Shown here piece after piece: positions 7,985-16,850 of a stretch of DNA of 42,205 nt (the first letter of the stretch is position 1; each line of letters starts with the position of its first letter). The position numbers were made by a program, and so were the translations under genes. Origin of the DNA: Ruminococcus sp. (GTDB taxonomy: Bacteria > Bacillota > Clostridia > Oscillospirales > Ruminococcaceae); contig JAJQGO010000036.1 of the NCBI GenBank assembly GCA_021200415.1, positions 1 through 42,205 on the forward strand, read 5' to 3'. Under the pieces are notes generated by a model that was given only the letters and a program-made list of their open reading frames with translations, made no database searches and was not told the DNA's origin.

Positions 7985-9508
7985 ATGTCATATGTTATAG
8001 GTGTGGACTGCGGTACAAGCGGTACAAAGACAGTCCTGTTTGACGAAAAGGGAAGCGTGACAGCCTCCCACACAATAGAATATCCTATGTATCAGCCAAG
8101 GAACGGCTATGCGGAGCAGGATCCAAACGACTGGGCAGCAGCGATGATTAACACAATCAAGGCTGTTATGGCGAAAAGCGGCGTTAAGAAGGAGGACGTG
8201 AAGGGAATCGGTATTTCCGGTCAGATGCACGGACTTGTTATGCTTGACAAGGATAATAACGTACTCCGCCGTTCGATTATCTGGTGTGACCAGCGTACTG
8301 CTGCTGAGGTTGAGCAGATGAACAAAACCGTCGGAAGAGAAAAGCTTGTTGAAATTACCGCAAATCCCGCCCTGACAGGCTGGACTGCCGCTAAAATTCT
8401 CTGGGTTAAGAACAACGAGCCTGAGATTTATTCAAAGACTGCTCATATTCTTCTGCCGAAGGATTACCTCCGCTTTGTGCTTACTCATGAGTATGCTACC
8501 GAGGTTTCTGACGCTTCGGGAATGCAGCTTCTTGATGTTCCGAACCGCTGCTGGTCGGACGAGCTTCTTTCCGCATTTGAAATTGACAAGAGCTGGCTTG
8601 GCAAGGTTTACGAGTCCTGCGAGGTTACGGGAACTCTCACGAAGCCGATGGCTGACGAGCTTGGACTTTGCGAGGGAACAATTGTAGTCGGAGGCGCAGG
8701 CGACAATGCTGCCGCTGCTGTCGGAACAGGTGTTGTTGAGGACGGCAAGGCGTTCACTACAATCGGTACATCGGGCGTTGTTTTCGCGCATACCTCAAAT
8801 ATTTCAATCGACAAGGCAGGCAGAGTTCACACCTGCTGTGCGGCAGTCCCCAATGCATGGCACGTTATGGGCGTAACTCAGGGTGCGGGACTTTCTCTCA
8901 AATGGTTCAGAGATAATTTCTGCATGACCGAAAAGGAAACGGCAAAGCTCATGGGAGTTGATGAATACTACCTCATGGACAAGCAGGCTGAGCAGGTTCC
9001 CGTGGGAGCAAACAGACTTCTCTATCTGCCCTATCTCATGGGTGAGAGAACACCTCATCTTGACCCCGACGCAAGAGGAGTTTTCTTTGGATTATCGGCA
9101 ATTCACACACGCAGAGATATGCTGCGTGCCGTTATGGAGGGCGTTACGTATTCGCTCCGTGACTGTGTTGAGGTGTTCCGTGAAATGGGCGTAGGCGTCA
9201 GCGATATGATGGCTTGCGGAGGCGGAGGAGCTTCACCTCTCTGGAGAAGTATGCTTGCGGATCTTTACAATTGCAGCGTAAAGACATCGGCATCAAAGGA
9301 AGGCCCTGCACTTGGAGCGGCAATCCTCGCAAGCGTGGGCGCAGGCTTATACAGCAGCGTTCCCGAAGCCTGCGGAGAGATAGTAAAAACCGACAAGGTT
9401 CAGCAGCCGAATCCCGAAAATGTTCCGGAATACGAGAAATACTATCAGCTCTACAGGGAGATTTATCCTGCCCTCAGGAAAGAATTTTCAAAGCTTGCAA
9501 AGCTCTGA
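7985..9508 (+). CDS. xylB: Xylulokinase (FGGY family)
   Basis: It phosphorylates D-xylulose with ATP to xylulose 5-phosphate, feeding the pentose phosphate pathway. At 507 residues it has standard length. Residues 5-14 (IGVDCGTSGT) form the ATP-binding phosphate-1 motif of the actin-like fold. ISGQMHG (78-84) is typical of xylulokinases, and GGAGDNAAAAVG carries the likely catalytic base Asp240. The CGGGGASPLWRSMLAD block is the FGGY adenosine region. ATG at 7985 is chosen because AAAAGGAGTT lies just before it; an in-frame GTG/ATG extension to 7946 would overlap the intergenic hairpin. Downstream partner of xylA. Confidence 0.96.
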   Translation: MSYVIGVDCGTSGTKTVLFDEKGSVTASHTIEYPMYQPRNGYAEQDPNDWAAAMINTIKAVMAKSGVKKEDVKGIGISGQMHGLVMLDKDNNVLRRSIIWCDQRTAAEVEQMNKTVGREKLVEITANPALTGWTAAKILWVKNNEPEIYSKTAHILLPKDYLRFVLTHEYATEVSDASGMQLLDVPNRCWSDELLSAFEIDKSWLGKVYESCEVTGTLTKPMADELGLCEGTIVVGGAGDNAAAAVGTGVVEDGKAFTTIGTSGVVFAHTSNISIDKAGRVHTCCAAVPNAWHVMGVTQGAGLSLKWFRDNFCMTEKETAKLMGVDEYYLMDKQAEQVPVGANRLLYLPYLMGERTPHLDPDARGVFFGLSAIHTRRDMLRAVMEGVTYSLRDCVEVFREMGVGVSDMMACGGGGASPLWRSMLADLYNCSVKTSASKEGPALGAAILASVGAGLYSSVPEACGEIVKTDKVQQPNPENVPEYEKYYQLYREIYPALRKEFSKLAKL

Positions 9509-9527
9509 GGCAGCACCATATATGAAA

Positions 9528-9561
9528 AAGGGAACGGCAAATAACCGTTCCCTTAATATTT
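9528..9561. terminator. Terminator between xylB and the convergent feoAB
   Basis: AAGGGAACGG (9528-9537) pairs perfectly with CCGTTCCCTT (9545-9554), with a 7-nt loop. A-rich bases precede and AATATTTTTT follows, so it can act in both directions. Confidence 0.85.
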
Positions 9562-9565
9562 TTTA

Positions 9566-11920
9566 TCATATCAGCACGGCAATTCCGTGAACAGCAAATG
9601 CGCAGATCCACGCTATGACGCACTGCATGATTACAATGCCGACTGCCCATTTTCCCCCAAGCTCACGCTTGATTGAGGCTATTGCCGCCACGCATGGCGT
9701 ATAGAGCAGACAGAATGTCAGAAGTGCTGCGGCTGCGGCAGGAGTAATTGCTTCGAGGAGAGAGCCTGTCGTTCCGAAGAGTATGGAAAGCGTTGACACA
9801 ACGCTCTCCTTGGCAATGAATCCGGAAATAAGCGCAGTTGATATTCTCCAGTCGCCGAACCCGAGCGGGGCGAAAATGGGGGCGATTATTCCTGCGATTA
9901 CCGCAAGTATGCTGTCCTGCGAATCCGTCACCACGTTCAGGCGCAGGTCAAATGTCTGGAGGAACCATATAACAATTGTCGCAATAAAAATTACGGTAAA
10001 GGCTCTCTGGAGGAAATCCTTCGCCTTATCCCACAGGAGCTGCGCTACATTTTTTATCCCCGGCATACGATAGTTGGGCAGCTCCATTACAAAGGGGACA
10101 GCCTCACCCCTGAATACCGTATTTTTGGAGATAAGAGCCGTGAGTATTCCGACAGCGATTCCGCCGAAATAGAGAGCAACCATAATCAGACCGCTGTGTT
10201 CGGGAAAGAAGGCTGATGTAAAGAATCCGTATATGGGCAGCTTCGCCGTGCAGCTCATAAAGGGAATCATCATGATTGTCATCTTTCGGTCACGCTCAGA
10301 CGGCAGAGTTCGGCTTGCCATGACTCCCGGAACTGAACAGCCGAAGCCAATCAGCATGGGAACAATGCTTCTGCCCGACAAGCCGATTTTTCGCAGAAGC
10401 TTATCCATGACAAAGGCGACACGCGCCATGTAGCCGGTATCCTCCAGCAGGGACAGGAAAAAGAACAGTGTAACGATAATCGGCAGGAAGCTCAGAACAC
10501 TGCCGACGCCGTTGAAAATGCCGTCGATAATCAGCGAGTGCAGTATTTCATTTACGTTCCATGCGGTCAGTCCCGCGTCCGCAAGCCCTGACAGGTAATC
10601 AATGAGCCGTTCGAGAAGCTCCTGAAGCCACGCCCCGACAACGTTGAAGGTCAGGTAGAAAACGAGTGCCATAATTCCGATAAATGAGGGGATAGCGGTA
10701 TATTTTCCCGTAAGAATCCTATCAATTTTGCGGCTGCGTTCACGCTCCTTGCTTTCCTTTGGCTTCACGACGCAGGAGCTTACCAATTTTTTAATGAAGG
10801 CGAATCTCATGTCGGCAATTGCGGCTGCACGGTCAAGGCCACGCTCCTCCTCCATCTGGCAGATAATATGCTCAACCATTTCCTGTTCGTTTTGGGTTAG
10901 CTTCAGGGCGTTTTTTATATCCGAATCTCCCTCCACAAGCTTTGTCGCCGCAAAACGCACGGGAATCCCCGCACTTACGGCGTGATCCTCAATGAGATGC
11001 ATTATGCCGTGCAGACATCTGTGAACAGCTCCGCCGTTGTCGTTTTCACCGCAGAAATCCGTTCTGCCGGGACGTTCCTGATATTTCGCAACATGAAGCG
11101 CATGACTTATCAGCTCATCAATGCCCTCATTTTTTGAGGCTGATATAGGTACGACAGGTATGCCGAGCATTGCCTCCATCTCGTTAATATGTACAGAGCC
11201 GCCGTTTCCGCGAACCTCGTCCATCATGTTCAGGGCGAGAATCATAGGCACGTCAAGCTCCATGAGCTGCATTGTCAGGTAAAGATTACGTTCAATATTT
11301 GTCGCGTCAACGATATTTATAATTCCTCTTGGCTTTTCATTAAGAATGAACTGCCTTGAAACAATTTCCTCGCTTGTATAAGGGGAGAGGGAATAAATTC
11401 CGGGAAGATCGGTGACGAGGGTATTTGATTTGCCTTTTATCGAGCCGCTTTTTCTGTCAACGGTAACTCCCGGGAAGTTTCCGACGTGCTGATTCGAACC
11501 GGTAAGCTGGTTGAACAGCGTTGTTTTGCCGCAGTTCTGATTGCCTGCAAGGGCGAAGGTCAGCTGAGTTCCCTCCGGCAGGGGATGCTCCAGCGCCTTT
11601 ACGTGGTATCTGCCGCCCTCGCCAAGCCCGGGATGCTCGGCAGGTCTTTTTTCTCCGTAATTATGCCTTTTCGCAGGCTCTACCGTGGAATTGGACTTGA
11701 CTTTATGCACCTGTATTTTTTCCGCGTCTGCAATTCGCAGCGTCAGCTCATAGCCGTGTATACGAAGCTCCATAGGGTCGCCCATAGGAGCGTATTTTTC
11801 CAGAGTAATTTCAGCTCCGGGGATAACGCCCATATCCAGAAAATGCTGTCTCAGAGCGCCCTCGCCGCCGATTGCGTCAACAACGGCTTTTTCTCCGATT
11901 TCCAGATTTTTTAACGTCAT
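9566..11920 (-). CDS. feoB: Ferrous iron transporter, FeoA-FeoB fusion
   Basis: This is a GTP-driven inner-membrane Fe2+ importer of 784 residues. An N-terminal FeoA/SH3-like domain (residues 1-75) is fused through a polar linker to the FeoB G-domain: G1 GNQNCGKT at 126-133, G3 DLPGIY at 171-176, G4 NMMDE, and G5 SASKNEG. The C-terminal half is a polytopic permease with the FeoB gate sequences (VPMLIGFGCSVPGVMASRTL and the second GFGDWRIST / CVAAIASIKRELG copy). FeoA and FeoB are usually separate genes; fused forms are known in Firmicutes. The perfect promoter and the DtxR-type regulator at 2.2-2.6 kb suggest iron control. ATG start after GGAGAGGGAGAATTAAAC. Confidence 0.95.
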   Translation of the reverse strand: MTLKNLEIGEKAVVDAIGGEGALRQHFLDMGVIPGAEITLEKYAPMGDPMELRIHGYELTLRIADAEKIQVHKVKSNSTVEPAKRHNYGEKRPAEHPGLGEGGRYHVKALEHPLPEGTQLTFALAGNQNCGKTTLFNQLTGSNQHVGNFPGVTVDRKSGSIKGKSNTLVTDLPGIYSLSPYTSEEIVSRQFILNEKPRGIINIVDATNIERNLYLTMQLMELDVPMILALNMMDEVRGNGGSVHINEMEAMLGIPVVPISASKNEGIDELISHALHVAKYQERPGRTDFCGENDNGGAVHRCLHGIMHLIEDHAVSAGIPVRFAATKLVEGDSDIKNALKLTQNEQEMVEHIICQMEEERGLDRAAAIADMRFAFIKKLVSSCVVKPKESKERERSRKIDRILTGKYTAIPSFIGIMALVFYLTFNVVGAWLQELLERLIDYLSGLADAGLTAWNVNEILHSLIIDGIFNGVGSVLSFLPIIVTLFFFLSLLEDTGYMARVAFVMDKLLRKIGLSGRSIVPMLIGFGCSVPGVMASRTLPSERDRKMTIMMIPFMSCTAKLPIYGFFTSAFFPEHSGLIMVALYFGGIAVGILTALISKNTVFRGEAVPFVMELPNYRMPGIKNVAQLLWDKAKDFLQRAFTVIFIATIVIWFLQTFDLRLNVVTDSQDSILAVIAGIIAPIFAPLGFGDWRISTALISGFIAKESVVSTLSILFGTTGSLLEAITPAAAAALLTFCLLYTPCVAAIASIKRELGGKWAVGIVIMQCVIAWICAFAVHGIAVLI

Positions 11921-11967
11921 GTTTAATTCTCCCTCTCCGATTACGACACAAAATTCATTCTCAGATA

Positions 11968-11996
11968 ATTATACAGCCGAGGCGATTTTTTGTCAA
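11968..11996 (-). promoter_or_regulatory. Consensus promoter of feoAB
   Basis: On the minus strand TTGACA (11996-11991), a 17-bp spacer and TATAAT (11973-11968) form a perfect promoter. Just downstream, 11952-11970 has weak dyad symmetry (AATT ends, poor centre) and could be a metalloregulator operator; this is only a guess. Confidence 0.8.
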
Positions 11997-12044
11997 TGGC
12001 GATGAAGCAGCTTTATATTCATAAAAATCAGGCAAAAAATAGGA

Positions 12045-12073
12045 TTGAAAAAATTGGCATTATATGGTATAAT
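12045..12073 (+). promoter_or_regulatory. Promoter of rmuC
   Basis: TTGAAA (12045-12050), a 17-bp spacer and TATAAT (12068-12073) lie 34 bp upstream of the ATG at 12107. This argues against the longer reading frame that begins at 11990. Confidence 0.8.
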
Positions 12074-12106
12074 AAATCAAAACACTGTAAAACAAAGGAG
12101 AAAAAA

Positions 12107-13711
12107 ATGGATATAGTAATTTTAATTTTGGTAATAATACTTATAGCTCTTGCGGTTATAGCTATCGTGAAGCTTGATAAGGTGTCTAAGATGGACAGCG
12201 GTGAAAGCTCGGACAAGCTGCTTGAGGAGATAAAAAGCGCGAACGCCGCATCTCAGCGTGAGCTGCGTGAGGAGATTTCAGCGAGCATTCAGACATCTGT
12301 GAAAAATCTCGGCGAAATGCTCAGCAGCAATCAAAAATCCGCAGGAGAAGCGCAGTCGGAAAAAATAACCGACATGAACAACCGAATAAATCAAAAGCTC
12401 TCCGAAATGGATAAATCCCTCTCGGAGAAGCAGCAGACATCAAGCGATGTATTGGCAAAGCAGCTGAAGCTCCTTGAAACCCGCTTTCAGACACTTGAGG
12501 CAAATAACGAAAGCAAGCTTGACGCAATGCGTACAACCATGACGAAGCACCTGACCGGTATCAGCGAGGAAAACAGTAAAAAGCTTGATGCAATTCAGAC
12601 GACTGTTAATGCAAAGCTTGAAAGCATGAATAACAGGATGATTCAGAAGCTCTCCGAAATGGATAAATCCCTCTCGGAGAAGCAGCAGACATCAAGCGAT
12701 GTATTGGCAAAGCAGCTGAAGCTCCTTGAAACCCGCTTTCAGACACTTGAGGCAAATAACGAAAGCAAGCTTGACGCAATGCGTACAACCATGACGAAGC
12801 ACCTGACCGGTATCAGCGAGGAAAACAGCAAAAAGCTTGACGCAATTCAGACGACTGTCAATGAGAAGCTTGAAAGCAAGATGAACGAGTCCTTTAAGCT
12901 TGTAAGTGAGCGCCTTGAACAGGTTTACAAGGGACTGGGCGAAATGCAGAACATTGCTTCGGGAGTGGGCGACCTGAAAAAGGTTCTATCCAACGTAAAG
13001 AACAGGGGAATCCTTGGAGAAATACAGCTTGGAGCTATTCTTGAGGATATACTCGCTCCCGAGCAGTACGATAAGGACATTGCAACTATTCCGGGCAGCG
13101 CAAATCGTGTGGAATTTGCAGTTCGGCTTCCGGGCGGCGGCGATGAAAAATGCGTATATCTCCCCATAGATTCGAAATTCCCGGGAGATACCTATGCTGC
13201 TCTTCAGGATGCCTATGATTCGGGAAATACCGAGGCAATTGCCGCTGCGAAGAAAAATTTGCAGAATGTAGTTAAGAAGTGTGCAAAGGACATACGCGAT
13301 AAATATGTTGAACCGCCCTACACGACAAATTTCGGAGTAATGTTCCTGCCCTTTGAGGGTCTGTATTCCGAGGTCGTCAGCAGCGGTATGATTGAAACGC
13401 TTCAGCGTGACTACAATGTCAGCGTGGCAGGTCCATCGACTATGGCGGCTATGCTTAATTCCCTTCAGATGGGATTCCAGACGCTTGCGATACAGAAGCG
13501 CAGCAGTCAGGTCTGGGAAATACTCGGAGCGGTCAAGTCGGAGTTCCAGACATTCGGAAAGGCTCTTGAGGATACGCAGAAGCACATCAAGAAGGTTGAT
13601 GAGGATCTCGATAAGCTTGTGGGCGTGCGCACAAGGCAGATCAACCGCAAGCTAAGCTCCGTGGAGAGCCTTGACAGCGGAAGCCCTTACGGTTTACTTC
13701 CGGAGGAATAA
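12107..13711 (+). CDS. rmuC: RmuC-family protein with duplicated coiled coil
   Basis: RmuC-family proteins are membrane-anchored and are proposed to limit inversions between repeats during recombination; the nuclease-like RmuC domain has no proven mechanism here. This 534-residue protein has an N-terminal helix (MDIVILILVIILIALAVIAI), a long coiled coil (about 30-300) and a C-terminal RmuC domain (about 300-500, with NRGILGEIQLGAILEDIL and PIDSKFPGDTY). The coiled coil contains two nearly identical 84-residue units (KLSEMDKSLSEKQQ...). ATG at 12107 follows AAAGGAG and the promoter; the frame extends upstream to 11990 without a ribosome-binding site. An in-frame duplication lengthens the coil without breaking the gene. 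Confidence 0.9.
   Translation: MDIVILILVIILIALAVIAIVKLDKVSKMDSGESSDKLLEEIKSANAASQRELREEISASIQTSVKNLGEMLSSNQKSAGEAQSEKITDMNNRINQKLSEMDKSLSEKQQTSSDVLAKQLKLLETRFQTLEANNESKLDAMRTTMTKHLTGISEENSKKLDAIQTTVNAKLESMNNRMIQKLSEMDKSLSEKQQTSSDVLAKQLKLLETRFQTLEANNESKLDAMRTTMTKHLTGISEENSKKLDAIQTTVNEKLESKMNESFKLVSERLEQVYKGLGEMQNIASGVGDLKKVLSNVKNRGILGEIQLGAILEDILAPEQYDKDIATIPGSANRVEFAVRLPGGGDEKCVYLPIDSKFPGDTYAALQDAYDSGNTEAIAAAKKNLQNVVKKCAKDIRDKYVEPPYTTNFGVMFLPFEGLYSEVVSSGMIETLQRDYNVSVAGPSTMAAMLNSLQMGFQTLAIQKRSSQVWEILGAVKSEFQTFGKALEDTQKHIKKVDEDLDKLVGVRTRQINRKLSSVESLDSGSPYGLLPEE
12395..12878 (+). repeat. 252-bp in-frame tandem duplication inside rmuC
   Basis: The unit starting at AAGCTCTCCGAAATGG (12395) recurs at 12647, exactly 252 bp (84 codons) later. 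About 225 bp of each copy match with only a few synonymous changes, and divergence begins near the end of the second copy. The low divergence implies a recent duplication or ongoing gene conversion. Confidence 0.9.
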
Positions 13712-13720
13712 AAAATTATA

Positions 13721-13749
13721 TTGATTTTTCGTCTGTAAGATGTTATAAT
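13721..13749 (+). promoter_or_regulatory. Promoter of the UDP-sugar pyrophosphorylase gene
   Basis: TTGATT (13721-13726), a 17-bp spacer and TATAAT (13744-13749) are followed by a leader of about 80 nt. Confidence 0.7.
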
Positions 13750-13836
13750 ATCATTGCTGTGTTGGAAATATTTGCATTATTTCCGATTATGTGCTTGTAT
13801 AAAATAACAAACTTTTTTGAAAACAGGGGGCTATAA

Positions 13837-15069
13837 ATGTTAAGATTGAATGAAGCAAAAAAAATTCTTGAAAAGTATAATCAAATGCACATTCTTAAAT
13901 ATTATGACGAGCTTTCGGAGGAGGAAAAAGCAAATCTGCTGACACAGATTGAATCAGCTGATTTTTCCGTTCTTGAAAGCCTTGACAGCTCGGAAGAATT
14001 CGGCGGCAAAAGAGGCAGCTTTGAACCCCTTGGTGCTGTTACCGCCGATGAAATAGAAAAAAATCACGACGCCTTTTCGGAGGTCGGACTCGATGCAATC
14101 AGGCAGGGGAAGGCGGCAGCTGTCCTTTTAGCAGGGGGACAAGGCACAAGACTTGGCTTTGATAAGCCGAAGGGTATGTACAACATGGGCGTGGAGCATG
14201 AGGTTTATATTTTCCAGTGCCTGATAAATAATCTCCTTGACGTTGTGAGGCAGGCCGGAGCCTGGATTCCCCTTTATATAATGACAAGTGAAAAAAATTA
14301 CGGAGAAACTGCGGAATTTTTCAGAGAGAAAAATAATTTCGGATATAATGGCGAATATATCAAATTTTTTGTTCAGGATATGGCAGTGTCAACTGACTGT
14401 GACGGAAAGGTTTTAATGGAAAGCAAATGCTCAATCTCCATGTCCCCGAACGGAAACGGCGGCTGGTTCTCATCAATCGTCAGGGCGGGGCTTCTTGATG
14501 AAATTAAAAACAAGGGCGTTGAGTGGCTGAATGTTTTCGCCGTTGACAATGTTCTTCAGCGCATGGCTGATCCCGCTTTTCTGGGAGCTGTGATACTTTC
14601 AGGCTGCCAGTCGGGAGGAAAGGTCGTGAGCAAGGCAGCTCCGGACGAAAAGGTGGGCGTGCTTTGTCTGGAGGACGGCAAGCCCTCGATTGTCGAATAT
14701 TACGAAATGACGGAGGAAATGCGCACACGATGTGAGCCTGACGGAACGCTTTCCTATAATTACGGAGTTATTCTCAATTACCTGTTCAACGTGAACAAGC
14801 TTGAGGAGATTGCGGATAATAGAATGCCGATTCACGTTGTGAAAAAGAAAATACCCTATATGGACGAAACGGGCGAGATGATAAAGCCCGACGAGCCGAA
14901 CGGCTACAAATTTGAAACACTGGTGCTTGACATGATACATATGCAGGACAGCTGTCTTTCATATGAGGTGGACAGACGCCGTGAGTTTGCTCCGGTAAAA
15001 AATCTCAGCGGCGTGGATTCCGTTGATACCGCGCGCATTCTCCTTGCCGAAAACGGAGTCGAGCTGTAA
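13837..15069 (+). CDS. UDPGP-family UDP-N-acetylhexosamine / UDP-glucose pyrophosphorylase
   Basis: A cytoplasmic nucleotidyltransferase that makes a UDP-sugar from UTP and a sugar 1-phosphate. At 410 residues it carries the eukaryotic-type motif LLAGGQGTRLGFDKPKG (about 97-113), SMSPNGNGGWF in the substrate region, and FAVDNVLQRMADP. This is the UAP1/UGP branch, not the GlmU or GalU types usual in bacteria. UAP1-like relatives use GlcNAc-1-P or GalNAc-1-P, but the sugar cannot be fixed from sequence. Start is ATG after ACAGGGGGCTATAA. The two ABC exporter genes follow 44 bp later and may share its transcript; a role in envelope sugar supply is inference. Confidence 0.88.
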   Translation: MLRLNEAKKILEKYNQMHILKYYDELSEEEKANLLTQIESADFSVLESLDSSEEFGGKRGSFEPLGAVTADEIEKNHDAFSEVGLDAIRQGKAAAVLLAGGQGTRLGFDKPKGMYNMGVEHEVYIFQCLINNLLDVVRQAGAWIPLYIMTSEKNYGETAEFFREKNNFGYNGEYIKFFVQDMAVSTDCDGKVLMESKCSISMSPNGNGGWFSSIVRAGLLDEIKNKGVEWLNVFAVDNVLQRMADPAFLGAVILSGCQSGGKVVSKAAPDEKVGVLCLEDGKPSIVEYYEMTEEMRTRCEPDGTLSYNYGVILNYLFNVNKLEEIADNRMPIHVVKKKIPYMDETGEMIKPDEPNGYKFETLVLDMIHMQDSCLSYEVDRRREFAPVKNLSGVDSVDTARILLAENGVEL

Positions 15070-15113
15070 TCGGCATCGCGATTTATTTTGCAAATTTAAT
15101 ACAGAGGTTATTT

Positions 15114-16850
15114 ATGAGAAAATTGCTGAAATTTTTAAAGAACTATAAAAAAGAACTCATATTCGGGCCTTTTTTTAAGCTCCTTGAGGCTATTTTTGAA
15201 CTTATCGTACCGATTGTCATGTCAAAAATTATCGACAACGGAATTTATAACAATGACAGCGGATATATTATCCGAATGAGCGGTCTTATCGTTCTGCTGG
15301 GAGTTTGCGGACTCGGATTTGCCCTGACCTGTCAGTATCTCGCTTCAAAATGCGCATACGGCTTCGGCACGGAGCTTCGTGAAGCGCTGTACAAGCACAT
15401 CAACACGCTCTCCTACAGCAGCATTGATAAAATCGGCACCTCGTCATTGGTGAACAGGCTGACAAACGATTCAAATACCGTCCAGAACGGTGTAAATATG
15501 TTTATCCGACTTGCCGTAAGAGCGCCGTTCCTCATAATAGGAGCGGCAGTTATGGCTGTTATGCTTGACGCAAAGCTTTCACTTATATTTTTTATCGTAG
15601 CACCGCTTATTTCGCTCATAATTTATCTCATTATGAGAAAAACACTTCCCATGTACAGGAAAACGCAGCAGAAGCTTGACAGAGCGGCTCTCCTGACACG
15701 AGAAAATCTCGAGGGAACTCGTGTAATACGTGCTTTTTCACGTCAGCAGCAGCAGGTTGATGAATTCAATCAGGCAGTTGACGATATTGCCGTAAGCTCC
15801 ATTGCTGTGGGAAAGCTTTCGGCAATTCTTAACCCTGTTTCCTTTATGGTTATGAACCTCGGAATCGTGGCGATTATATGGTTCGGGGGAATACGCATAG
15901 ATACGGGCAGCATGACGCAGGGCGAGCTGACGGCTTTCACCAACTACATGACGCAGATACTGCTTGCGCTTGTGGTTCTGGCGAATCTGATTGTTACCTT
16001 CACAAAGGCTCTTGCCTCCGCAAACAGAATAAGCGAGGTATTTGATATTGAGCCGGAGAAATCGGAGGGCAGCGCTGTGCCGAATGCAGCGTTGGAGCAG
16101 TACGCAGTTGAATTTGAAAATGTATCCTTCGCCTATGATGGAGCAGGAGCGGAATCCGTGAGCAATATATCGTTCAGGCTGAAAAAGGGCGAAATGCTGG
16201 GAATTATCGGCGGTACGGGAAGCGGCAAATCCACCCTTGCGAATCTCATACCACGCTTTTACGGAGCATCCTCGGGAACGGTATCCGTGTTCGGAAAAAA
16301 TGCCGACCAATATGATTTTGACGCTCTGAGAGGTTCAGTCGGAGTTGTTCCGCAGAAGGCTGTCCTTTTTTCGGGAACTATACGTGAGAATATGAAATGG
16401 CGAAGCGCCAACGCCTCCGATGAAGAAATAATCAGTGCGCTTAAAACGGCTCAGGCATGGGAATTTGTCGGGAAAATGCCTGCACTGCTTGATACACGTA
16501 TCTCACAGGGAGGAAAAAATCTCTCGGGAGGGCAGAAGCAGCGTATTTCAATTGCCCGTGCCCTTGTGGGGAATCCCGAAATACTCATACTTGACGATTC
16601 CACGAGCGCTCTCGATTACGCTACGGATTTAAAACTGCGCAGGGCGCTGAGGGAGGATATGCCGGATACGACCGTTATAATGATTTCCCAGCGTACAACA
16701 TCTTTGAAGGACGCGGATAAAATTATCGTTCTGGAGGACGGAGCAGAGGTCGGAATCGGCACTCATGAGGAGCTGCTGAACAGCTGCGGTGTCTACAGGG
16801 AAATTTATAAATCGCAGATGAACGAAAAGGAGGGCGGAGAAAATGATTAA
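15114..16850 (+). CDS. ABC exporter half-transporter with degenerate ATPase site (heterodimer subunit 1)
   Basis: A 578-residue TMD-NBD half exporter of the multidrug/lipid type. Six membrane helices span about 15-300. The NBD has Walker A GGTGSGKST (residues 366-374), signature LSGGQ (470-474) and Walker B LILDD (491-495). The catalytic Glu after Walker B is Asp495 and the switch His is Gln526 (MISQRT). These are the substitutions of the degenerate-site subunit in heterodimeric exporters such as LmrCD and BmrCD. Its stop overlaps the start of the next gene by 8 bp, so the partners are probably co-translated. ATG after ACAGAGGTTATTT. Substrate unknown. Confidence 0.92.
   Translation: MRKLLKFLKNYKKELIFGPFFKLLEAIFELIVPIVMSKIIDNGIYNNDSGYIIRMSGLIVLLGVCGLGFALTCQYLASKCAYGFGTELREALYKHINTLSYSSIDKIGTSSLVNRLTNDSNTVQNGVNMFIRLAVRAPFLIIGAAVMAVMLDAKLSLIFFIVAPLISLIIYLIMRKTLPMYRKTQQKLDRAALLTRENLEGTRVIRAFSRQQQQVDEFNQAVDDIAVSSIAVGKLSAILNPVSFMVMNLGIVAIIWFGGIRIDTGSMTQGELTAFTNYMTQILLALVVLANLIVTFTKALASANRISEVFDIEPEKSEGSAVPNAALEQYAVEFENVSFAYDGAGAESVSNISFRLKKGEMLGIIGGTGSGKSTLANLIPRFYGASSGTVSVFGKNADQYDFDALRGSVGVVPQKAVLFSGTIRENMKWRSANASDEEIISALKTAQAWEFVGKMPALLDTRISQGGKNLSGGQKQRISIARALVGNPEILILDDSTSALDYATDLKLRRALREDMPDTTVIMISQRTTSLKDADKIIVLEDGAEVGIGTHEELLNSCGVYREIYKSQMNEKEGGEND

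Noticed and set aside
11990..12106. Longer N-terminus for RmuC
   Set aside because: The promoter -10 (12068-12073) and ribosome-binding site lie inside this extension; ATG 12107 gives a clean membrane anchor.
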